Assembly (NCBI GenBank): GCA_963760435.1
Contig: CAVXDE010000020.1
Coordinates: 1 to 64,000, forward strand
Direction of reading: 5' to 3'
Source of the DNA: JAFAXD01 sp963760435
GTDB taxonomy: Bacteria; Pseudomonadota; Alphaproteobacteria; Rhizobiales; Xanthobacteraceae
DNA: 64,000 nucleotides
Shown: positions 57,625 to 64,000 of the stretch, piece after piece
Layout: the number at the start of each line of letters is the position of its first letter
Position numbering within the stretch: position 1 is the first letter of the stretch
Translations under genes and position numbers: made by a program
The notes under the pieces: model-generated
Databases searched by the model: none
Seen by the model: only the letters and a program-made list of their open reading frames with translations
Told to the model about the DNA's origin: nothing

Positions 57625-59017
57625 GCCCGAACGTATCTTGTTGTTGACTGGCCATCTGGCGCAACCGCGGCTTGAGAAGGTGATGGCCAGTCTTGGGCCG
57701 ACGCCGTTTCACTGGTCGGTGTGCGACATCGGCGTGAAGGTGGCAGCGCTGATGACGCAGCAGATCATCGCCAATCGCCTGCCGCGCCCAGTCGAGGCGA
57801 GCCGGGTTCTGCTGCCCGGCCGCTGCCGCGCCGATCTCGATCGGCTCAGCGCGGAGTTCGGCGTGCCGTTCGAGCGCGGCCCCGACGAGCTCAACGATCT
57901 GCCCGGTTATTTCGGCAAGGGCGGGCGCAGGCCGGATCTCTCGCGCCATGACACGCGGATCTTCGCTGAAATTGTTGATGCTCCGCAACTCGGTGTTGAT
58001 GCTGTCGTGGAGCGTGCGGCGGCGATGCGTGCGGCCGGTGCCGACGTGATCGATCTCGGCTGCCTGCCGGACACGCCATTTCCTCATCTTGAAGACGCGG
58101 TGCGCGCCCTGGGCGATGCAGGGTTTCGCGTCAGCATCGACTCGGCCGATACCGATGAACTGCGGCGCGGTGCTCGCGCGGGTGCACATTATTTGTTGAG
58201 CCTCACCGAGGCGACGCTCGACCTCGCGGCTGACAGCGGTGCGACGCCGGTGCTGGTTCCGGCGAGCCATGGCGACCTTGCTTCGTTGTTGCGCGCCGCG
58301 GAGCAGGCGGACGAGCGCCGCATTCCGGCGCTGCTCGATCCGGTGCTCGACCCGATTCACTTCGGCTTCATGGCCTCGCTCAAACGCTACGCGGATCTCC
58401 GCGCCGCTTTGCCGGACGCCGAAATCCTGATGGGGACCGGCAACCTCACGGAGCTGACCGACGCAGACTCGGCTGGGATCACGGCGGCGCTGCTCGGCAT
58501 CTGCTCCGAGTTGTTGATCCGCAACGTGCTGGTCGTGCAGGTCAGTCCGCACACGCGGCGCACCATCCAGGAACACGACGCGGCGCGGCGGTTGATGTAT
58601 GCGGCGCGTCAGGATCGCAGTTTGCCGAGGGACTACGGCGGGGCGCTGCTGCAACTGCACGACCGCGCGCCATTTCCAAATTCACCGCAGGACATTGCCG
58701 AGGTTGCCGCGCAGGTCAGCGATGGCAACTTCCGCATTGAGGCCGCCGCTGACGGGATCCACATCTATAATCGCGATGGTCACCATGTCGGTCAGGATGC
58801 GCTATCGCTATTTCCTAAACTCGGTGTCGCGACTGACGGCGCCCACGCGTTCTACCTGGGCACCGAGCTGATGAAGGCCGAGCTCGCCTACAAGCTCGGC
58901 AAGCGCTACGCCCAGGACGAGCCCCTCGACTGGGGCTGCGGCGTGGATCGCTTGCCCGAGGACCTGACGCGCCTGCGCGAGGCCGGCCACACCCTGCGCG
59001 CCAAAACCAAAGACTAG
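57617..59017 (+). CDS. Dihydropteroate synthase-like protein of the H4MPT gene set
   Basis: 466 residues. An N-terminal region (RILLLTGHLAQPRLEKVMAS, SRVLLPGRCRADLDRLSAEF) is followed by a DHPS-like TIM barrel (AGADVIDLGCLPDTPFPHLE, GFRVSIDSADTDELRRGARA, ILMGTGNLTELTDADSAGIT) and a C-terminal region with FKLG-type sequence near GVATDGAHAFYLGTELMKAE. In methanogens DHPS-like proteins are linked to joining pterin and arylamine parts of H4MPT. That is a likely role here, by context. Confidence 0.85.
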   Translation: MGEPERILLLTGHLAQPRLEKVMASLGPTPFHWSVCDIGVKVAALMTQQIIANRLPRPVEASRVLLPGRCRADLDRLSAEFGVPFERGPDELNDLPGYFGKGGRRPDLSRHDTRIFAEIVDAPQLGVDAVVERAAAMRAAGADVIDLGCLPDTPFPHLEDAVRALGDAGFRVSIDSADTDELRRGARAGAHYLLSLTEATLDLAADSGATPVLVPASHGDLASLLRAAEQADERRIPALLDPVLDPIHFGFMASLKRYADLRAALPDAEILMGTGNLTELTDADSAGITAALLGICSELLIRNVLVVQVSPHTRRTIQEHDAARRLMYAARQDRSLPRDYGGALLQLHDRAPFPNSPQDIAEVAAQVSDGNFRIEAAADGIHIYNRDGHHVGQDALSLFPKLGVATDGAHAFYLGTELMKAELAYKLGKRYAQDEPLDWGCGVDRLPEDLTRLREAGHTLRAKTKD

Positions 59018-59020
59018 CCG

Positions 59021-59584
59021 ATGCCGCTCATCCGGGAGACCATCGTGACGACGGCGGACCGGGAGGGGCACGTGCACATTGCGCCGATCGGCATCATCGC
59101 CGACGGTGAGGGTTGGATCATCGCGCCGTTTCGTCCGTCCACCACACTCGACAACCTGCAGGCGGTTCCGTTTGCGGTGGCGAACTACACCGACGATGTG
59201 CGGGTGTTCGCCGGATGCCTGACCGGCCGGGCGGACTGGCCGACGGTTGCGGCCGATCAGGTGCCGGTCCGGCGCCTCGCCGGTTCGCTCGCCCATGCGG
59301 AGCTTGCCGTGGGGCGAATCACCGAGGACGCCCAGCGGCCGCGGTTTCACTGCCGGATCGTGCACACCGCGGCGCACGCCCCATTCCAGGGTTTCAACCG
59401 GGCACAGGCGGCGGTGATCGAAGCTGCGATTCTGGCAAGCCGCCTCGACTTCCTGCCGCGCGAGAGGGTCGAGCGCGAGGTTGCCTCGCTGAAAAGCGCG
59501 GTGGAGAAGACCGCCGGGCCGGCCGAGTTGGAGGCTTGGCAATGGATCGCTGATCGCATCGCGGCTCATTACGGCGATCGATGA
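59021..59584 (+). CDS. DUF447-family protein (flavin-reductase-like barrel)
   Basis: 187 residues: IRETIVTTADREGHVHIAPI, FRPSTTLDNLQAVPFAVANY and FNRAQAAVIEAAILASRLDF. DUF447 proteins, related to FMN-binding split barrels, regularly occur in methanogens and in bacterial H4MPT clusters. Activity unknown. Starts 3 bases after the DHPS-like stop and ends the operon. The gap 59585-59798 is AT-rich and holds no gene that I can see. Confidence 0.86.
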   Translation: MPLIRETIVTTADREGHVHIAPIGIIADGEGWIIAPFRPSTTLDNLQAVPFAVANYTDDVRVFAGCLTGRADWPTVAADQVPVRRLAGSLAHAELAVGRITEDAQRPRFHCRIVHTAAHAPFQGFNRAQAAVIEAAILASRLDFLPRERVEREVASLKSAVEKTAGPAELEAWQWIADRIAAHYGDR

Positions 59585-59798
59585 TCCATTACCAATCGCT
59601 ATGACTGCCCTCAGCGCGGCCTGCTCTGTGCAAACGATCAAGTTAATTGTTTGATTTTACTGCATTTTTCTGACCCTGCCCAATAAATTCGAGCTGGCCT
59701 GACTTTTGCTTATTGTTGGGCAAAACGGTACATCCGGACGGAAAGTACCAAAATACTTCCCGGGGGGACGCGTCCTTACGCGTTCATGGGAGCCTTAC

Positions 59799-60044
59799 GT
59801 GCTGACAGCTTTGATTCTCGTTTGCTCGCTTGCGGTCACGCCGGACCTGTCGGACTGCAGCCAATCCAATGCCGTGGATACGATGTACGTACCCGAGCAG
59901 TTCGCCAATCCGGCCACCTGCTTCATGCACGGGCAGGCCTATCTGGCCGAAACGGCTATCGGCCGCGACATCACCCAGGATGAGCGGGTGAAGGTCGTCT
60001 GCGTGCATAGCAAGCCGACAACGGTCGGGATGTCGCTCAAGTAG
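59799..60044 (+). CDS. Small secreted Cys-containing protein
   Basis: 81 residues from GTG 59799, with GGGAG about 8 bases ahead. VLTALILVCSLAVTPDLSDC is a short hydrophobic start; then MYVPEQFANPATCFMHGQAY and LAETAIGRDITQDERVKVVC. Its plan (hydrophobic start, Cys pair, globular tail ending near a Cys) resembles the 22128 protein, but they do not align closely. Function unknown. The terminator of pqqA follows on the other strand. Confidence 0.65.
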   Translation: MLTALILVCSLAVTPDLSDCSQSNAVDTMYVPEQFANPATCFMHGQAYLAETAIGRDITQDERVKVVCVHSKPTTVGMSLK

Positions 60045-60049
60045 ATCGC

Positions 60050-60078
60050 AAATAAAAAGCGCGGGGTGGGTCCGCGCC
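60050..60078 (-). terminator. Rho-independent terminator downstream of pqqA
   Basis: Read on the minus strand, GCGCGG-ACCCACC-CCGCGC (stem 60072-60077 with 60059-60064) is followed by TTTTTATTT. It lies about 85 bases after the pqqA stop. Confidence 0.7.
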
Positions 60079-60160
60079 TTACATCCATACCGGTAAAACA
60101 CCACCGTCCGCCGCTGAAGCGGTGTCACCCCCATCAGAGGCGGACGATGGAAAGGAAAGC

Positions 60161-60238
60161 TTAGAACTCGGCCGGCAGGTAACCGTTGATTTCCAGGCCG
60201 ATGCAGATTTCAACCAGCGTCGGAGTCGTCCACGCCAT
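60161..60238 (-). CDS. pqqA: PQQ precursor peptide
   Basis: 25 residues, ATG at 60238 with GGAGGA 7 bases ahead. It starts MAWTTPTLVEICIGLEINGY and ends LPAEF. The conserved Glu and Tyr of the E-x3-Y motif (EINGY) are the residues PqqE cross-links to make the quinone. It is a single-gene unit with its own promoter and terminator; pqqB, pqqC and pqqD are not in the window. Confidence 0.97.
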   Translation of the reverse strand: MAWTTPTLVEICIGLEINGYLPAEF

Positions 60239-60269
60239 GACATTTCCTCCTGTTCTTGTCGGCATCTAA

Positions 60270-60298
60270 ATTATAGTAGCGCGTCGATTGCAGCGCAA
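60270..60298 (-). promoter_or_regulatory. Strong sigma-70-type promoter of pqqA
   Basis: On the minus strand, TTGCGC (60293-60298), a 17-base spacer, then the perfect -10 TATAAT (60270-60275). The start codon lies about 32 bases below the -10. The remaining 60299-60618 shows no gene. Confidence 0.7.
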
Positions 60299-60618
60299 CG
60301 CTTTGCACCCGCCAAGATAAGCCTCCGACCGCATTTTTCCGGAACCCGCGGGGGTCACTCGCGTTAGCCGCAATGCGAACGACATAGCTGATGTTTGGTA
60401 ATGATCTCCCGAACCTAGATTTTCGGTCGGCCTTGCGCGACCAACCACCGAGGCGCGAAGCAATGGCGCCACCAGCTACAAACAACAGTCGTTCCGACCG
60501 GGGTCGGAGCGCAGATTGTCGATGAGTGTGGCTTCCCGATTACAGCCAGCATGTCGGACTCAGTTTATTAATGTCCGATTATTAGTGTCCGAATGCCGGG
60601 GCGGCTGGGGAGCTATCA

Positions 60619-61617
60619 ATGATCGCGAAATCCTTCTCGTCATTGAGTCGTGTCGGTGTCGTCGCCCTGTTGGCAATGTTCGCCATGAGCGCCAGTTCGA
60701 ATCATGCAGATGCGGCCCGTCCGGCGAAGCATGCTGGGCAAAAGGCCAAGGGCAAGGGCCACAAGCACGCGCTGCATGGGCCCAACTACCATCCGCCCTA
60801 TGCGGCCATCGTCGTGGACGACAACACATCACAGGTTCTGCACGAGGAAAATCTCGACGAGCCGCGGCATCCCGCATCGCTGACCAAGATCATGACTCTC
60901 TATCTGCTGTTCGAGCAGATCGATGCCGGCAAGCTCAAGCTCGACTCGCAGCTGCCTGTATCAGTATTCGCGGCCGGCCAGCATCCGACCAAGCTGCACC
61001 TGAAGCCCGGCTCGACCATCATGGTCGAGGACGCGATCAAAGGGATCGTCACCCGCTCCGCCAATGACGCGGCAGTGGTCGTCGCCGAAGCAATCGGCGG
61101 CAGTGAAGACGACTTCGCCAAGCTGATGACCGCAAAGGCGCACGCGCTCGGTATGGCCGGTACGACCTATGTGAACGCTTCCGGCTTGCCGGCTGATGAG
61201 CAGATCACGACGGCGCGCGACCAAGCCCTGCTCGGTCGGGCGATCCAGGACCGGTTCCCGGTCTACTACCGCTATTTCTCCACCGTGAGCTTCCGCTTTC
61301 GCGGCAAGGACATCCATAACCACAATGCGCTGCTCGGCCAGGTCGAGGGCGTCGACGGCATCAAGACCGGCTACACGGAGGCGTCCGGCTACAATCTGGT
61401 CGTGAACCTGCGCCGCGGTGACCGGCACATCGTCGCGGTGGTGCTGGGCGGGACCTCCAACGCCAAGCGCGATGCGCGCATGCGCGAACTGATCGACGAG
61501 TACCTGCCGATGGCATCGACGCGTCGGACCGCGCCGCAGGTGACCGAGGGCGCGAGCACGGGTCGTCCAGTCGGGTTCGTCACGTCCGCCCCGGCCGACG
61601 TCAACGCCCCGCGCTGA
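60619..61617 (+). CDS. D-alanyl-D-alanine carboxypeptidase (S11, PBP5/6-like)
   Basis: 332 residues. A signal peptide (VGVVALLAMFAMSASSNHAD) precedes a Lys-rich stretch and the S11 serine peptidase domain: SxxK in PASLTKIMTLYLL, SxN in RSANDAAVVVAEA, and KTG in DGIKTGYTEASGYNLV. It trims peptidoglycan side chains in the periplasm. It lacks a clear C-terminal amphipathic anchor of the E. coli PBP5 kind. It separates pqqA from pqqE and is probably unrelated to PQQ. Confidence 0.92.
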   Translation: MIAKSFSSLSRVGVVALLAMFAMSASSNHADAARPAKHAGQKAKGKGHKHALHGPNYHPPYAAIVVDDNTSQVLHEENLDEPRHPASLTKIMTLYLLFEQIDAGKLKLDSQLPVSVFAAGQHPTKLHLKPGSTIMVEDAIKGIVTRSANDAAVVVAEAIGGSEDDFAKLMTAKAHALGMAGTTYVNASGLPADEQITTARDQALLGRAIQDRFPVYYRYFSTVSFRFRGKDIHNHNALLGQVEGVDGIKTGYTEASGYNLVVNLRRGDRHIVAVVLGGTSNAKRDARMRELIDEYLPMASTRRTAPQVTEGASTGRPVGFVTSAPADVNAPR

Positions 61618-61629
61618 CTAATCGGGGCC

Positions 61630-62758
61630 TCACGCCGGGGCTTTAACCTCAGCTTCACGCCCTGTCGGCATGCGCCGATATGTGTACGCTGCTTCGCTCC
61701 GTTCAGCGGCAAGCGCGGCCAGCTCCGACATGGTGCGGGGAGAGGTGACAGACCGGATCGGTCGCGGTCGCATCGCCGGTCAGCGCAAACGCTTGGCAGC
61801 GACAGCCGCCGAAATCAATGTCGCGGCGTGCACAGCTTGCGCAGGGTTCGGGCATCCAATCGGTTCCGCGGAAAGCGCGGAATGCCGGTGAGTTCTGCCA
61901 AATGTCCGCGAGTGCGTGCTCGGTGACGTTCCAGAACGTGAGGCCGGGGATGGTTTCGGCCGCGTGGCACGGCAGCACCTTGCCGGATGGAGTCACGTTG
62001 AGCGAGCGCCGGCCCCAGCCGCCGACGCACGGCTTCGGATAGCGCGCGTAATAATCCGGGACGACCGCGTCGATGACGATGCGCCCGTGATGGCGCTGCC
62101 GCAGCTCTTCGACCTCGGCCGCCGCACGCGCCACCTGCTCGCGCTCCGGCATCAAGATGGCGCGGTTGGCGAGCGCCCATCCGTAATATTGGACATGGGC
62201 GATCTCGACCCGGCTGGCGCCAAGCTCAAGCGCAAGCTCGACCATGGCGCCGACCCGCTCGATGTTGGCGCGGTGCACGACCACGTTGACGGTGAGCGGC
62301 AGCCCGAGCCGCACGACCGCGCGCGCCAGCGCGTTCTTGCGTGCGAATGCGCCCGTATAGCCGGCAATGACGTCGGCCGAGGCCGGGATGCTGTCCTGGA
62401 TCGAGATCTGCACGTGGTCGAGCCCGGCATCGGCGAGCTTGGCCAGGGTTGCTTCGGTGATTCCGACCCCGGACGTGATCAGGTTGCCGTAGAGATCGGC
62501 TGCGCGAGCCGACGCGACGATGTCCACGAGATCACGGCGGGCGCCGGGCTCGCCGCCCGAGAGGTGGACCTGCAGCACGCCCAACGCCGCCGCTTCGCGG
62601 AACACCCGCGCCCACGTCGCCGTATCAAGCTCGTCTTTGCGCGGCTCGAGCGCGACCGGGTTGGAGCAATAGGGGCAGCCAAGCGGGCAGCGGTGGGTCA
62701 GCTCCGCCAGCAATCCGAGCGGGGCATAGGTAGCATTGCGCTCCCCGGGGGAGGTCAT
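61630..62758 (-). CDS. pqqE: PqqA peptide cyclase, radical SAM (3' frameshift)
   Basis: About 375 residues. Radical SAM motif CPLGCPYC (CxxxCxxC) near residue 29, LQVHLSGGEPGARRDLVDIV, and the SPASM-type cluster region CHAAETIPGLTFWN, CASCARRDIDFGGCRCQAFA. It cross-links Glu and Tyr of PqqA with PqqD as peptide carrier. As read, it stops at 61703 (HHVGAGRACR). A one-base change near 61728 gives MSELAALAAERSEAAYTYRR and a TGA at 61630-61632, which is the normal kind of C terminus. Divergent from denD. Confidence 0.94.
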
Positions 62759-62859
62759 GAGCGGTTCCGTCCTCGATCAGCCCGCAGGCCTGTTGTTATT
62801 TGTCATCTATAGTACGCCTTTCCAGGGGATGCCCGCGACAATCAGCCAGAGGGGGAGCG

Positions 62860-63840
62860 ATGAAAATTCTGATCACCGGGGCGGCAGGTATGATCGGGCG
62901 CAAGCTCGCGGCGCGCCTTGCCGGTGACGAGGCGCTCAACGGCACGCCGATCGATCACCTATTGCTCGTCGATGTGGTCGCGCCCGAGCCGGCCGGCGGT
63001 CTCGCCGGACGCATCGAAACGAAGGCGGCTGATATTTCCAACAACACGGAGGTCGCGAGCCTGATCGCCGGGCGGCCCGACGTGATCTTCCACCTCGCCG
63101 CCATCGTATCAGGCGAGGCGGAGCTCGATTTTGACAAGGGCTATCGCATCAACCTCGATGGCACGCGCTATTTGCTGGAGGCAATCCGCGCGCAGCGCGA
63201 CTATCGGCCGAAGCTCGTGTTTGCGTCGTCGATCGCGGTGTTCGGCGCGCCATTCCCCGAGGCCATTCCCGACGATTTCTTCCATACGCCGCTGACCTCC
63301 TATGGCACCCAGAAGGCGATCGCCGAATTGCTGATCGCCGACTATGCGCGGCGTGGATTTCTCGACGGGATCGCCATCCGCCTGCCGACCATCGCGGTGC
63401 GGCCGGGAAAACCTAATCGCGCCGCATCGGGGTTCTTTTCATCGATCATTCGCGAGCCGCTCGCCGGCCAGGAAGCCATCCTCCCCGTTGAAGAAACCGT
63501 GCGGCACTGGCACGCGAGCCCACGAGCGGCAGTCGGATTCCTGCTCCACGCTGCCTCACTCGCTGGCCCGCAACTCGGCGGCCGCATCGGGCTCACCATG
63601 CCGGGCGTTTGTTGTACGGTCGGCGAGCAGATCGCGGCGCTGCGCCGCATCGCCGGCGATAAGGTCGTCGCCCGCATCCGCCATCAGCCAGATCCGATGA
63701 TCACGCGCATCGTGGATGGTTGGCCGCGCCGGTTTGATGCGCGGCGCGCCATTGCGCTTGGCTTTCGCGCGGAGGACTCATTCGATGAGATCATCCGCGT
63801 GCACATCGAAGATGAGCTGGGCGGGCGGATTGCGGTTTAA
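62860..63840 (+). CDS. denD: NAD-dependent epimerase/dehydratase, D-erythronate dehydrogenase-like
   Basis: 326 residues from ATG 62860, with AGGGGGAG just ahead. An extended SDR: NAD loop ILITGAAGMIGRKLAARLAG, Ser of FASSIAVFGAPFPE and YxxxK in SYGTQKAIAELL. C-terminal WPRRFDARRAIALGFRAEDS resembles DenD, which oxidises D-erythronate. Other denD-linked genes (otnK/otnC types) are not seen here, so the substrate is uncertain. Upstream overlap to 62800 is not supported. Confidence 0.82.
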   Translation: MKILITGAAGMIGRKLAARLAGDEALNGTPIDHLLLVDVVAPEPAGGLAGRIETKAADISNNTEVASLIAGRPDVIFHLAAIVSGEAELDFDKGYRINLDGTRYLLEAIRAQRDYRPKLVFASSIAVFGAPFPEAIPDDFFHTPLTSYGTQKAIAELLIADYARRGFLDGIAIRLPTIAVRPGKPNRAASGFFSSIIREPLAGQEAILPVEETVRHWHASPRAAVGFLLHAASLAGPQLGGRIGLTMPGVCCTVGEQIAALRRIAGDKVVARIRHQPDPMITRIVDGWPRRFDARRAIALGFRAEDSFDEIIRVHIEDELGGRIAV

Positions 63841-63844
63841 AGCG

Positions 63845-64000
63845 TGATTACGTTGAGGTTAAAATCAAGACACCAGCCAAATACCTCGTCATTGCGAGCG
63901 AAGCGAAGCAATCCGGGGGCCACAACGCTCGGATCTGGATTGCTTCGTCGCTTCGCTCCTCGCAATGACGACTTCTGGAGATCTGCTCGAACTTGATCCA
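63845..64000. repeat. Second copy of the CGTCATTGCGAG palindromic repeat
   Basis: Inverted ends CGTCATTGCGAG (63887-63898) and CTCGCAATGACG (63959-63970) flank AGCGAAGCGAAGCAATCC and its complement. The flanks CACCAGCCAAATA and CTGCTCGAAC also match the copy at 32541-32735. It runs from just after the denD stop to near the window end. Confidence 0.85.

Overview
The window looks like a chromosomal methylotrophy island from a high-GC alphaproteobacterium, probably a Hyphomicrobiales (Bradyrhizobiaceae/Xanthobacteraceae/Beijerinckiaceae-like) methylotroph. It holds nearly all of the tetrahydromethanopterin (H4MPT)/methylofuran C1 oxidation pathway, a lanthanide-type XoxF methanol dehydrogenase with its partners, pqqA and pqqE, and dispersed palindromic repeats typical of that order. 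No rRNA or tRNA gene was recognised, so the taxonomy is inference.

Layout. 0-5 kb: a broken TonB-dependent receptor with a downstream envelope protein, then mfnF divergent from a HisA-like TIM barrel gene. 5-6.7 kb: remnants of IS630- and IS481-type transposases and dispersed repeats. 6.8-8.1 kb: an orphan RecA-like ATPase. 8.4-17.1 kb (minus): one long run mptG, mtdB, ATP-grasp, mch, ATP-grasp, CitG-like, fae, MoxY-like histidine kinase, response regulator, many overlapping by a few bases. 17.2-22.1 kb (plus): pterin carbinolamine dehydratase and fhcBADC. 22.3-25.8 kb (minus): an ABC transporter, a HAD phosphatase and a small secreted protein with an EF-hand-like loop. 26.4-28.2 kb (minus): SoxYZ-like carrier and zinc metallohydrolase. 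28.5-32.4 kb (plus): xoxF, xoxG, xoxJ and a CXXCW-family protein. 32.8-34.8 kb: orphan helicase-like gene, acetyltransferase, small membrane protein. 35-50.6 kb (plus): STN/TonB-C protein, ECF sigma factor, FecR and a 13-kb filamentous haemagglutinin-like gene. 50.7-55.1 kb (minus): the PQQ-alcohol (Ped/Lut-like) ABC system. 55.3-59.6 kb (plus): second cofactor operon, mfnB-folB fusion, mfnE, flavoprotein, DHPS-like, DUF447. 59.8-64 kb: small secreted protein, pqqA, a D-Ala-D-Ala carboxypeptidase, pqqE, denD-like dehydrogenase, repeat.

How they fit together: XoxF (PQQ plus lanthanide) oxidises methanol in the periplasm and passes electrons to XoxG. Fae condenses formaldehyde with H4MPT, MtdB and Mch carry it to formyl-H4MPT, and FhcABCD transfers the formyl group to methylofuran and releases formate. 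The mfn, mpt, ATP-grasp and pterin genes make the two carriers. The TonB receptor and ABC systems are candidates for lanthanide, PQQ or ligand uptake.

Caveat: at least about twenty genes or gene segments change reading frame, including core genes (mch, fhcB, xoxF, pqqE). In each case conserved sequence continues in the next frame. This pattern suggests uncorrected indel errors in the assembly rather than decay, so frameshifted genes are given as single CDS with the break noted.
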